NCBI GenBank assembly: GCA_022575985.1
Contig: JAKSXM010000014.1
Location: 4,836,001 to 4,900,000, forward strand
Reading direction: 5' to 3'
Length of the DNA: 64,000 nt
From: Anagrus nilaparvatae
Taxonomy: Eukaryota > Arthropoda > Insecta > Hymenoptera > Mymaridae
Positions 42,588 to 53,602 of this stretch are shown one piece after another; the first letter of the stretch is position 1; every line of letters begins with the position of its first letter. The translations under genes and the position numbers were made by a program. The notes below the pieces were generated by a model. It was not told the origin of the DNA, searched no databases, and worked only from the letters and a program-made list of their open reading frames with translations.

Positions 42588-42880
42588 GCTGAAATATTGA
42601 CGACGTTTTTAGGGGCGTGGGGTAAAATGGACTTAGAATATTTTCGATTTAGAGACTTAGAACAATTTGAAGTGGGAGTCAGCGCCTGATCAGGCCCTGA
42701 TAAGGACAAGAACTTAGAATACTTTAGGTTTATGGACTTAGGATAATTTATATTTCGGGATATATTTTAATTTCGATCTTTTTATGATAATTATGGAATT
42801 TACGTTAAAACTGTTATAAGTGAACATGTTCCATGATCGTTGGTTGTGTGAAAACACAACCCAGTTATAAGTTTTTTTCA
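42588..42880 (+). repeat. Dispersed repeat, copy 2 (partner at 19675-19960)
   Basis: Same orientation and block order as the first copy, with small insertions and deletions. The minus-strand frame at 42431-42709 falls across it and is not a gene. Confidence 0.65.
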
Positions 42881-43847
42881 TTTTCTGTTAAATAATACAG
42901 GGGTAGTTTTATCCATTTTCGCCCCCGTACAGAAGTCAGTAAATTAAATAAAAGTTAAAATAAGATAAAACTTTTTCAAATGCAAGATTAAAAGAAAAAT
43001 AAAGAAAAAAACTCTCATTATATTAAAACTCTTAAAACGTAGGACTTATTAATTTGATCATTAGTTTCTAAATATTGTAAAAAATCCTATAAGATGGAAA
43101 GTTTCTGCTGCATTTTCCTATTTTCTTACCCAGTAGGACCCCAAATTCAGATTTAGCGATATACAAAACCTACAGAAGAGTTTTTCTAATTCTGTTTATC
43201 GAATTCTTAAACCACTACGACACATTCTGACTTGAGTTTAATATTAATTTGGTAGTGAATTGAGGGGTATTAGAGTTCAAAGAAATTTTTTATTCAATTC
43301 TTTTCAGCGAACAAATAACAAGGTTAAAAAATAAGGAGCGTATTTTTGGTGTCCTTTTTTGCCAATACTTAAAAATTCTAACTATTCTTAACATTTCTAT
43401 TTAAACATTATTATTGAACTCAATCAAATCAAAACTTTTAAAATCCCAAAATTAAAAAATTACTGAAACTCTTTTCTTGTTTTTTTTGTAACATGATCAG
43501 CTTCGCTCTACCCGTCATTGACGGTATTTAGTATATAAGGGCAGCTGTATGTGAGCAACATCTTGCGGTCAGCCAACAGTTGGGACAATTGCAACAATAA
43601 TCTTTTATTGCATCATATCCTGTCTTATCAGGATCACACTCTACATAACATTAAAGTATTTGTGTCGGTACGACAGAAAATAACAAATTCGAGTTTTGGA
43701 AATTTTGTTAGAATAGTCTTCGCCTCCAAATTTAGTAGGCGTCTTCTTCGCCACTACATTTGAGGTAGCGCAGTATTCCATTTACCTTTCACTTAGATTT
43801 TTTTTCCTTAGGGTTTTGAATAAGCGTTTTTTTTGCTAGGGGCGTCG
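42881..43847. other. No recognisable gene; possible promoter-like stretch
   Basis: Around 43515-43575 there is GTCATTGAC, then GTATATAAGGGCAGC, which looks like a TATA box region of an LTR, but no matching LTR was found. The frame at 43551-43763 resembles nothing I know. Confidence 0.35.
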
Positions 43848-44360
43848 ATATATACTGCTGCTATATTATACATCAAAATTGCAGTTTTCAATGATTCCAT
43901 TATATCGGCAATAAAATGTGGACATTTCCATGCAATTTAAATAAAAAAAGTCGAGAGGAACAGTATATGATGAATTAAGCTTTAATAACAAGCATGCAGT
44001 TTTACATATTCCTTCAGTATTAGATAAGTTTTGGTTTCGGAATTGCTGATGAAGAAGCTTATATTTTTCACCAAGAATACCATGTACACTTTCTACTACT
44101 CATCGAATTTTAGTCACAAATCGAGATGCATTTGATTCTTCTTTTGAAAGCTGCTTTTTTTACCTTTTAAAGCTGGCATTAGTACTCGATAACCATTTTC
44201 TTCTAAGAGATTTATAACATCTTTAAAACCTCTATCTAAAACAAACACGTTTCCTGGTTTTAAAATACTACTTATTCCGTTAGAATCTTTTAATAAGTGT
44301 TCTTACCATTGAAAACTGCAATTTTGATGTATAATATAGCAGCAGTGTATATAGGAACAG
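43848..44360 (-). pseudogene. DDE transposase fragment (PIF/Harbinger-like, DDE_Tnp_4 type) in an inverted-repeat remnant
   Basis: The minus strand reads LLKDSNGISSILKPGNVFVL then DRGFKDVINLLEENGYRVLM and PALKGKK, then after a one-base shift SKEESNASRFVTKIR, VVESVHGILGEKYKLLHQQF and GICKTACLLLK. DRGF carries the second catalytic Asp and VVE the Glu of this DDE family. A TGA or missing Trp before VVES and the frameshift inactivate it. Bases 43848-43890 and 44316-44360 are inverted repeats (ATACTGCTGCTATATTATAC). The phrase GGAACAGTATATRATGAATT is also directly repeated at 43957 and 44356. The same protein family, further C-terminal, is at 54.84-55.58 kb. Confidence 0.65.
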
Positions 44361-46396
44361 TATATAATGAATTAAGCTATGAAGTTTAAACAAAGGGTCT
44401 GAGGGCCTAAATAATATAAAAATTTTTTATTTGATTAAAAAATATTGCATAAATTTATATAAAATATTGAAAAACAGAAAAACTTTATTAAAAGAAAAGA
44501 TTTGACTTGATGTTTTCTGAGCAGACGTTCTTATGTCGAATTTAATTTGTGCCCGCCCTGAAAAGTTGTGAGGTTTGTTGACGCTGCTCAGATATCAATT
44601 AAAATATAACACATTCACACACTCAATGACACAAATACAATAAAAAAAATACCTGGAGCTAGAAGTACAAAAAAACACTGACTGGACCACGTCCAGCCAC
44701 GGCCACACTGGGCCACTTTTACTGCACGCAGAAAGTGCTTTGTTGTTTCTTGGCCAAGTACAAATTCTCAGTTCTTCCCCAGGTATCTAACGCAAGTCCT
44801 AATAACACCAGGCACACACACAAATCACGAAAATTTGATAACTGACTCCTGGACAGCGGCTTCAACAGCAAGGAAATTATTATTATTAAAAAATTATTAT
44901 TACCTCTTTCCACGCGCGCGCTTATTGGCCGAAAATAATTTTCTATACTAGAGACTTATTTTTATATTTTAAATTTTTAGTTAGATAGAACGCGAATTTG
45001 TTGTTAATAAAAATCGACACGAATATTAAAATAAAACGCGGAAATTAAAGAAATTATAGTATGATCAATTTTAATTATTACAATTCATGTTATTTTGATT
45101 ATAATTTTGTATATTTCTTTGGCGTACCCGATCGGTGACGCCATCTTCACGATCCAACGAGAAGCCGTCTTCCCCTCCCGCCCCGCGCAAATTGAGAATA
45201 CGGCCTCTAGAGGATCATGATATGTTTCCATTGAAAATTAGAAAGATTTATTAACAAAATCCATAGAGCAATTCTAGTACTTTCGATGTTTGAGTTAATA
45301 AAAAATCTCTCGTATAGGTTGGTAAACCAAATTTTTAAGGTAGTACAACTTTTTTAACACATTTGGACAAACGGACAACGGTTACCACATTTTTTTAACC
45401 CCCCAAAACTTTTAAAACAGTTAGTTTTAAGATCCAATGTTTGGGAAAAAATCTAAACTTACATTTAGAGGAAATTTAGGAGAATTTAGGTTTAAAACAT
45501 TTTAAAAAAAAATTTAATAACGATTATTTTCAATTTTTTTACATTTTGGGGTACTATTCAGCCCCGGGGTTACAAATATTGTTACTTTTTCAGCTGTAAA
45601 ACGAAAAATGGCAACAACAAAATTTAAAAACATTTTTTTTATTTTTTTAAATTTAGGGGTAGTTTTCACTCCCAGGGAGGGAAGGGGTTTGATTAGTTTC
45701 ATAATGGTGAATATACGAAACAATATTTTCAAGAAATTGATTAAAATACAAAAAAATAACATAAAGTCATGCTTTTTGTATTTATTCTTATTATAGGGTA
45801 AGTTTTAACCCTCCTATTATTAAACCTTATATATCAATTTCGGTGCATACCTATTTTCACGAAAATTCATTTAATATTGACCGAGATATGAATTATTTAT
45901 TTATTTTAGGCCAAAAAAATAGTTTGGCCGATTCGTTCAGCGGTTTGGAGCTTTGCCCAGTAAACAAACTTGTTTACTAGGGTAGTTGACACTTTTCTTG
46001 ACAAATTCCAAAAAATTTTGAGTTGATCTGATTTGCCTCTAATAAGTCCTTCATTTTACAAAAAAATTTAGTATTATATATTTATTGCTGCTCTTTTACT
46101 CTTACTGTTAAATTTATAAGCGTCAATACGGAGACAAAGGATAATTATTGAATTAATTTTTTTACTCTAATATTCCAGAAAAATTTTGTTTTTGAAAGTA
46201 TGCAAAAGTTTTGAGTGTTATGAAATTTTAGTTAATGAATAAAATAATAGTGTTAGCTTGATATTTCTGTTTTACTTGTCGGTTCGTAGTTTTCATACCC
46301 TTGCGCCCTGTTTCAGATCCTTTTTCGTTTGACAGCATGTTATAAGTAAGATAAATTTAAAATAAGGAAATAACTATAATTATTAAAATTATTAAG
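44361..46396. other. No recognisable gene
   Basis: Two GC-richer patches (44560-44920 and 45120-45215, the latter with CCCCTCCCGCCCCGCGC) could be LTR or promoter remnants, but no pair was found. The frames at 44719-44913 and 45514-45796 lack recognisable motifs. Confidence 0.4.
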
Positions 46397-47070
46397 GTTC
46401 AGCAAATTATATCTTATGAAAAAGAAATGATGGAAGTAGCAAGATCTTCAGAAATTTCAGACTGGAAAAAAATTGTAAAAAATCGACCAGCTTTAATTGA
46501 AATTTCAGACTTCGTATCCCCAGGATTGAGCGCAGCTTATAAAGAATTGGAATTATTAAGGAAACAAGAGTAAGTATTTTATTAATATATAATTCGATAT
46601 TGAAAAAAAAGAATTAATAAATTCGTTCTATTTAAAGAAGCAGTATGAGTACTATTTCAGGAGCATTGGCTTATAAATTATATGACACTTATGGCTTAAA
46701 TCTAGAGATAATAAGCAAGCTGGCGAAAATAGAATCATTGTCTTTTGATGCAAATGATTATGAAGAAGAATTGAATAAAGCTAAAAATCGTTCAAAAATA
46801 AAATCTAGTAAACTAAATGAAGACATGTATTTTGAGTCTTTTATAAATTCAGTAAAATCAGAAGAAATAATGGAAACAGATGACTCATATAAATATAAAT
46901 ATATGTCCAAAGAAAATGAATACTATTTTCCAATATTAACGTGTACTTTACAAGGATTGCTAGTTGATGGTAATTATAACGTATTTAAACAAATTTTTAA
47001 TAGTTTAAGCTTAATAATGCATTATGCTATTCATTCGCTTAAATTCTTAGATAAAAAATTTAAAAAATGA
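46397..47070 (+). pseudogene. Mitochondrial alanyl-tRNA synthetase fragment, two exons
   Basis: Exon 46397-46569 (after TTATTAAG) encodes VQQIISYEKEMMEVARSSEI and PALIEISDFVSPGLSAAYKE. A donor GTAAGT at 46570 and an acceptor TTTAAAGAAGCAG ending at 46643 give a 74-bp intron that keeps the frame. The next exon starts DMSTISGALAYKLYDTYGLN and continues with EEELNKAKNRSKIKSS. ISGxLAYKLYDTYG(L/F) followed by ExEL..KxRSK is a conserved block of alanyl-tRNA synthetases just after the catalytic core, and the divergence suggests the mitochondrial paralogue. After about residue 110 the match fades, ending LDKKFKK at 47070. The catalytic exons are absent upstream. It is a partial duplicate, or less likely part of a dispersed real gene. 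Confidence 0.6.
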
Positions 47071-48534
47071 TCAAAAATTAATGGTTTTAACTTATGATTT
47101 TAAGATTTTTTAAAATCTTTTAGGGCATTTAAGTTAGTTTAAATTACAAATATTATCCACGTCAAAAATTCGTATAAAAGTTTTTATAATGATTTGATTA
47201 TATTATAACAATGCACTGTTATCAACACTTTATTTATGACTGCACTGCTTTACTTTCGTCTTTTTTTCTGAAAAGCAATTCTCTAATTATACTGTACTAA
47301 CATAAAGCTTATATTTTCTTAAATTATAAAAGTTTTAAAGTGCATTAGCATTAAGTTATGTAACAGTTTTTATAACTAAATTCAAAACAATTTTTCTAAA
47401 ACTACGACTTCCAATTAAAAGAATTAGCTATTCCGTTCAAAGAATTAAAAAAAAAACAATAATGGCGTTTTTCTTATCAAATGGTAGTCATTTAGATACA
47501 GGATATTTATTTAATAGTAAAACACTTAAATAGAATATGATTATTATAAAATAATTTACGCTTTAAGAACACAATACAACCTATGTATAGTATGGATGCT
47601 TAGCATTTTCTATTTTGAAAAGGCGCGCATAACTGTCACTTCTATAATATTAAACTAAAAAAAACGCTGCCAAGTAATTGGCACTATGGTTCCTCATTAG
47701 CAATGACAAAATTCTTAATGGCCTATTTTACCTAACAAAGTATACTGTCATAAGAAAGACTAAGAATGATATTTGAATGATATTCCCCTTGATAATGTTA
47801 GTTTAACGTCTCATAGAAAAAATTAGATTTTTTTATGAGTCTTTCTTTGCCAAAACAGCAATGATGGGCAGGTCGGGTCAACGGATTGGCCTCAAATTTT
47901 CCCCATGTTTTTATAACATAAAGATAGGAAAATCCTAAGATTTTTAGCCTTCTAGGTCTTAAACAGCCCGAGTTATGGCCAATCAAACTCATTAGGTGGC
48001 TCTCGACCAACGTTAGTTCTTTTCGGAAAATGGTTAAAAATCATAAATATAAGCTTGAAAAAAAATTCTGAAAGAGTAACTATGTTGGGAAACCTTCAGT
48101 AAATCCATTTCTGCCATTAGTTTTTCGGAAAAACCCCGGTAAATTCCGGAAAATGAGAAAATTCGTTTTGAGAAAAATCGCAATATCTCATTTTCCGCCA
48201 TTTTTTTTTTGAAAATTTTTTTCAACTGAAATCCCATCGATCTGTCAAAAAAAAAATTTTGATTTCGGCCAATATGGTAAATTTTAGCCTGTTTTAGAAT
48301 AATTTCACATTTTCAATACTTCTTTATTTTCTATAAGGGGTTAAAATAATTGACTTTTTTGCTTTCAGAATCGAATAGCCAGGGAAAAAGTAGTCCTAAA
48401 TAAAAAAAAAAAATTACTATTTTCGATGAAAATTAACCAATTCATGGTCAATTTTATGCTAATTCATTTTTATACATAATCATATACCATTTTTATACTA
48501 ATTCCAATTTTAGGCTCTAAAACGAATGTCGTTT
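47071..48534. other. No gene; contains a recurring repeat phrase
   Basis: TCGAATAGCCAGGGAAAAAG at about 48371 matches the phrase inside the 31.5-kb foldback arms. Frames at 47798-48237 lie in this repeat-like DNA and are not supported. Confidence 0.45.
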
Positions 48535-48592
48535 TGTTGTGTATATATGTATATAATGTGAGTGTGTGTGCGTGTATGTGTGTGTGTGTAGA
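48535..48592. repeat. GT/TA-rich microsatellite
   Basis: Impure GTGTGTATGTG run. Confidence 0.8.
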
Positions 48593-48599
48593 GCGCTTT

Positions 48600-48770
48600 C
48601 CCTCTTTTATCTTGTACATACGGTCCGCAGTGTCCGCACAGATGCCGACCTGCTCGCATCTTAAATAAATAGTCATTGCTATATATAGTTAATATACTTT
48701 ATTAAACCTCCTTAATTAATCCAACATCCTTTTCATTCATTATGGCATCCCTGAGATCGAACCTGCAAAT
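48600..48770 (+). other. Possible LTR end followed by primer-binding site
   Basis: A stretch with AAATAAATA and TTTATTAAACC (polyadenylation-like) leads to CCAACATCC and then, at 48743, TGGCATCCCTGAGATCGAAC. The latter aligns with the primer site of the outer BEL element at 8846 (TGGCATCCCGGAATTCAGAA on the minus strand). It would be the start of an LTR element reading rightwards. No gag follows. The minus-strand frame at 48733-49065 is not supported. Confidence 0.4.
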
Positions 48771-49399
48771 CAAGAATATTACATCTAATTAAAAAATAAA
48801 TCCTTTTCTTAAAAAAAAAATACAAAGTGTACGTCAGAAGATATACACGAATGTTTTTAATACACGTGCAAGTGTTATAAACTGTTTTAAAGTTTACAAA
48901 AAGTGCACCTGTATTCAAGAAGAAAAGTGAGAAAAAAATTATAAATAGTACGGTTATAATAAGTGAAATTTGCTTTTCAATATTATAACGTTGAGAAAAA
49001 GGAGTTGTGATAATTTTGGAGCACGTGAATTTGCAAAAAGCAAAAATTGCAAAAAGCGGACACACATAATTAAAAATATTATTTTTTATTCATAATATTA
49101 AAAATTTTGGAAAATTGCTAATTAAGAAGACAAAAAAAAAAAAAAAATTTTTTTTAAATGGAAAAAAACATGCTAAATTTCTCAAAAAATTTTTTTCAAA
49201 ATGGAAGCTAAAAAATACAACAATAGTGCAAAATTTCGTTCTTTTAATATCAACAATTCAGCAAATAAAATTCAGAAGACAACAAAAAAATTGGAAAATA
49301 GAAAATTAAAAAAATTAATATCAGAGCAGAAATACAAGTTATTAATGTTTAAAAATCAAGGAAATTAATTAACATCAACAAGATCATAAAAATTGAAGG

Positions 49400-49700
49400 T
49401 GACGTCATAAGAAGGAAGAATTGGCGCGTTTTAATACGGCCACTCAAAATTTCGCTAGGTGAAGAAGAAGAACGGCCATTTTCATGTAGCAGCGCGCGCA
49501 GTTCTTTATACAAAGCAAAGCAAGCTACTTGGCAACCGACCGACGACGAGTTCGTTAATATCATCATAAAGAAAGCAGAATATCAGCGCGAACTTGCAAC
49601 GCATGAAATATTGAGCAGCAGAACAACGACGAACGTATATGATCATCTCCATGGAAACATAAAAATACAAGAAAATAATAAAAGATAAGTTATTTATGTA
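49400..49700 (+). repeat. LTR-like fragment related to 7417-8400
   Basis: Ordered blocks GGTGACGTCAT, GGAAGAATTGGCGCG, GCGCGCGCAGTTCTT, ATTGAGCAGCA and AACGACGAAC match the minus strand of 8100-8400. Promoter-like GC content. It lies about 650 bases after the primer-site-like sequence at 48743, so it may be a separate insertion. Confidence 0.5.
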
Positions 49701-49888
49701 AATGCATTTATTTTTTATTTTATTAATGTTTTATTAATTTTTTTTAAATTAAAAATTACTTGTAAATGTACACGTAATTTACAAGTATTATTGTATTGTG
49801 TTGTTGTTTTAAATCTATGTTATTTACTACAAAAAAAAAAAAAAATTCTATTTTCTTAAATTTAAAATTAAATTGTGTTAAATAAAAA

Positions 49889-50560
49889 AATAAAAAAAAA
49901 ATTTTTTTAAATAAAAACAGAACTTACATTTTTAACAACGCACCGATGAAGAATCTGAGAGGACTGAGATATAGAAGCAAGGCTAAACCCCTTCCTCCAT
50001 ACACACACTCAAAGATTCAAAAACATCTGCGTTCTTAAAAATGTTTCATCGAAAATACTTACTAAGTACATAATGTTAAAAAAATATAAAAAATATAAAA
50101 AATTTTTTTATAGTATAAAATAAAAATGTCAGAAAAAAACTTTTTTCAGAATTTTTCTATTTTTCAAAAAATTTTTTGTCTAGTTGGAATCAGACAATAA
50201 TTTATATTGGTAGGCATTTTTTTGATCAATTGCCAAATAATAATATATGAAGAAACAGTATAAATACTGTTTTACGTTCCAAATTAATTAAATTAATTTT
50301 GATGAGTTTATTATAAATAAACAACGATCTATATGGAACAAAATCAATAATAACTTATTTTTATATTTTTTTAACATTATGTACTTAGTTAGTATTTTCG
50401 ATGACACATTTTTAAGAACGCAGATGTTTTTGAATCTTTGAGTGTATGTATGGAGGAAGGGGTTTTGCCTTGCTTCTATATCTCAGTCCTCTCAGATTCT
50501 TCATCGGTGCGTTGTTAAAAATGTAAGTTCTGTTTTTATTTAAAAAAATTTTTTTTTATT
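49889..50560. repeat. Inverted repeat A, arms about 200 bp
   Basis: The left arm (about 49889-50085) contains GATGAAGAATCTGAGAGGAC and ATACACACACTCAAAGATTC; the right arm (about 50360-50560) is its near-exact reverse complement. It is interleaved with inverted repeat B. Confidence 0.8.
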
Positions 50561-50910
50561 TTTTTGTTTATTGTTAAATTATATTGTTTTTCATATGTAA
50601 AAAGCAGAAAACAGGGTCTTACACTGATGAGGCTCGCCCTGTTTTCTTGCAGAGCTGAAATGAACATTCAGATTTTTCATTTTAAAAAAATATTTTCCAT
50701 CTGAAAAATGATTAACATCATATAACTTCTTTCGAAAGTCAATTTGTGTGACAAAGAGAGGCTCAGTCCTCAGACACAGAGATAACGATAATGAATTAAG
50801 TTATTATTGATTTTGTTCCATATAGATCGTTGTTTATTTATAATAAACTCATCAAAATTAATTTAATTAATTTGGAACGTAAAACAGTATTTATACTGTT
50901 TCTTCATATA
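50248..50910. repeat. Inverted repeat B, arms about 112 bp, interleaved with A
   Basis: The arm at 50248-50359 (AACAGTATAAATACTGTT near its start, GATCTATATGGAACAAAATC) is mirrored at about 50797-50910. Between them, GAAAACAGGG/CCCTGTTTTC form another hairpin near 50607-50647. The order A-B-A'-B' is unusual. Confidence 0.75.
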
Positions 50911-51583
50911 GTATTAATTTATTAATATAAAAGTAATTGATATTGTTATAATTGAATATAATAGTAATAGTTTGAATAAAGAGAAATTAAATTCAAACTT
51001 TTATATTAAAAATATGTATGTGCTTTTATTTAACCTTAGGTTATATACTGTATTTAACCTCTTATACGGAGGTCACTAACAGTTATTTGCACAAGCGGTC
51101 CAAACCGCATTTTTTGCTTTTATTCCCTCGGAAGTCGATATATATATTGAGATGTATACCGCTTTTTCCTTTAATGGAAATAATTAGATAGGTTTGGAGA
51201 CGTATGGACAAATTGTTGGTGAAACTGTGGGATTAGAAGGGATGTTGAGGATAGGTGGAACTTTAACAATCATTTCAAACTTTATCTATTCATAGTCTTT
51301 ACTAGGGTTTGGGATGGCCAAATGCGGTCCAAGGTCCGACTTTTTAATAGGAGCCATGCTGACAATTCCGTCTTTAAAGCGCAGAGTTGTTATTTACAAC
51401 AATCGCTTTAAAAGAGGCGCGAAAAACCTTGGAAAAACGCCCTCTATGCATGACATACGGAGGCAAGCAAATGCACTTTCCATTTCGTCTTGCCCCCTGC
51501 GACTCGGCAGCTAGCTCTACTCTCCCTTCTTAAAATAAATATTTAATTTTATTAAATATTTATTTCCAGAAAAAAAAGTTGTC
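50911..51583. other. No recognisable gene
   Basis: A GC-richer part (51060-51530) with two GCGGTCCAA phrases. The 66-codon frame at 51314-51514 has no known motif. Confidence 0.4.
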
Positions 51584-51664
51584 ACTGCTCTGTATGCGAA
51601 CCCAATTCATAATATTTTGCTATGTTACAAAGCGAGCACGTTACCTCTGCGCTACCGAGCCGGT
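51584..51664 (-). repeat. tRNA-like sequence, probably a SINE head
   Basis: The minus strand has an A-box-like CGGTAGCGCAGAGGTAACG and a B-box-like GGGTTCGCATAC about 45 bases later. The D stem GCGC/GTGC pairs, but the anticodon arm and acceptor stem do not fold well, so it is not called as a functional tRNA. A poly-T run follows. Confidence 0.5.
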
Positions 51665-52197
51665 CTATATTAAAAATAAAATTAATTATTTCAAAAAAAA
51701 AAATTAATGTTGGTAACTGTTCTACCTTACCAACCCGTTAATGTAAATCAATAGTATATGTTCATTCTTATTATTTTATTCATTTTCATTGTATATATGG
51801 GCACGTCCAGGGAAGAACGACCAGCCGAAAAATAAAAAATGAAAAAAAAATTTTTTTTGTGTCACTTTTTACCTGAGATTTGTGAAACCGCTCCTATTTT
51901 AGACTTCCTGATGCATTATTTTGATATATGGCTGCTCCAAAGTTGGATTTTTTCATTTTTTTGATTTCAGCTGCCCAGTTCAACCTAAACTAACTCTGAA
52001 CAATTTAACTTTTTATATATACATATGATTGGGAAAAAGTTTTATTTTTACCTGAACTACTAAAAAAAAAAAAAAAATTTCCATTTTGACTTATTCCACT
52101 TTTTTTTCTCCTCGACGGTAGCTTTCAAACATCCAGAAAATTTGTTTCGCCATGATTTTTTTCAACTTTTTTCTTCTCAAAATTCACTTCAAAGGGT

Positions 52198-52479
52198 CTA
52201 ATTTACATCCTGAAAGTCCTGAGATGTGATAGGCAATGATCGGTCCACAATCTTAAAACTTGGTTCTTCCGTTTCCCTAAAAATCCATAAAAATGTTAAA
52301 TATTAAAGCGTAAAATCATTAAAATACTAAATTTAACCTTACCAAATGATTTCTTCTGTTAAATCTTCACTATCAGGACCACATAAACTTGTTGTAACAT
52401 ATCAATAGGATCATCTAACATTTCTGATGCTAAAACACCCAAGATCAGCCTCGCGTCAGCATCCAAAAATAGAAAAAAA
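52198..52479 (-). pseudogene. Gene-like cassette, left-arm copy (mirror of 53321-53602)
   Basis: Exon 52343-52479 and exon 52198-52276 on the minus strand flank a 66-bp GT..AG intron (52277-52342). Exon and intron lengths are identical to the right arm. The inferred peptide and the frame break are the same. A further upstream exon-like block at about 52690-52750 reads VLINIKKMKLHQENRDQ and is open only in this arm; the right arm has TAG after KMKLH. Confidence 0.5.
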
Positions 52480-53320
52480 CTGAAAAAAAAATGATTCTGG
52501 TTAAAAATAACTACAAAAATAATTATAAACTATTAAAAAAGACTGAAAAATATTTAAATTAACTTACCAAATATGTTTATAAGCAAATTAGAACTTTAGA
52601 ACTCCATGCTGACAAAATCTGGAACCTGGAAAAAAAGTTAAACAAAGAGATTAATTCTTAAATTTTTAAAAAAAGTTTCATAAAAAAATTTTATATTTAT
52701 CTGATCTCTATTTTCCTGGTGCAACTTCATCTTCTTGATATTAATTAGTACCTGAAAAAAATAATTAACAATAATTAACAACAATATGTGTACATATTAT
52801 ACCAGTTTTTTATAAAATTGAAATTATAGCAGAAGACAAAATATTGCAATCAAAGTCTCCTACTCATGAGAAATTAAAAGAAACCAAAAAGAAACTACTT
52901 TATCATTTGTTGGTTTCATATTTTTTTTTATGCATTCCTGCATGAGGAGATTGCAATATTTTGTCTTCTGCTATAATTTCAATTTTATAAAAAACTGGTA
53001 TAATATGTACACATATTGTTGTTAATTATTGTTAATTATTTTTTTCAGGTACTAATTTATATCAAGAAGATGAAGTTGCACTAGGAAAATAGAGATCAGA
53101 TAAGTATAAAATTTTTTTATGAAACTTTTTTTAAAAATTTAAGAATTAATCTCTTTGTTTAACTTTTTTTCCAGGTTCCAGATTTTGTCAGCATGGAGTT
53201 CTAAAGTTCTAATTTGCTTATAAACATATTTGGTAAGTTAATTTAAATATTTTTCAGTCTTTTTTAATAGTTTATAATTATTTTTGTAGTTATTTTTAAC
53301 CAGAATCATTTTTTTTTCAG

Positions 53321-53602
53321 TTTTTTTCTATTTTTGGATGCTGACGCGAGGCTGATCTTGGGTGTTTTAGCATCAGAAATGTTAGATGATCCTATTGATA
53401 TGTTACAACAAGTTTATGTGGTCCTGATAGTGAAGATTTAACAGAAGAAATCATTTGGTAAGGTTAAATTTAGTATTTTAATGATTTTACGCTTTAATAT
53501 TTAACATTTTTATGGATTTTTAGGGAAACGGAAGAACCAAGTTTTAAGATTGTGGACCGATCATTGCCTATCACATCTCAGGACTTTCAGGATGTAAATT
53601 AG
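53321..53602 (+). pseudogene. Gene-like cassette, right-arm copy: two spliced exons of unknown function
   Basis: A polypyrimidine tract and CAG (to 53320) precede exon 53321-53457, which reads LDADARLILGVLASEMLDDP then IDMLQQV. Near 53412 the frame must shift by one base to continue CGPDSEDLTEEIIW. GT at 53458 and TAG to 53523 bound a 66-bp intron that preserves the second frame: TG|G joins into ETEEPSFKIVDRSLPITSQD FQDVN and a TAG stop at 53600-53602. Exons are clearly GC-richer and more complex than the introns. The protein is not recognised. It may be a host gene piece captured by the foldback or the decayed own gene of an unknown transposon. The shared frameshift in both arms says it was broken before the arms were formed, or that the arms exchange sequence. 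Confidence 0.5.

Noticed and set aside
43551..43763. 70-residue open frame downstream of a TATA-like sequence
   Set aside because: No recognisable domain, and no paired LTR to support a promoter.
48733..49065. 110-residue minus-strand hydrophobic frame
   Set aside because: Low-complexity Phe/Leu/Ile-rich translation of AT-rich DNA, antisense to a likely LTR leader.
51314..51514. 66-residue open frame
   Set aside because: No motif, no homologous feel, no context; moderate GC makes such frames likely by chance.
51584..51664. Functional tRNA gene
   Set aside because: A and B boxes are present but acceptor and anticodon stems do not pair properly; a SINE head is the better reading.
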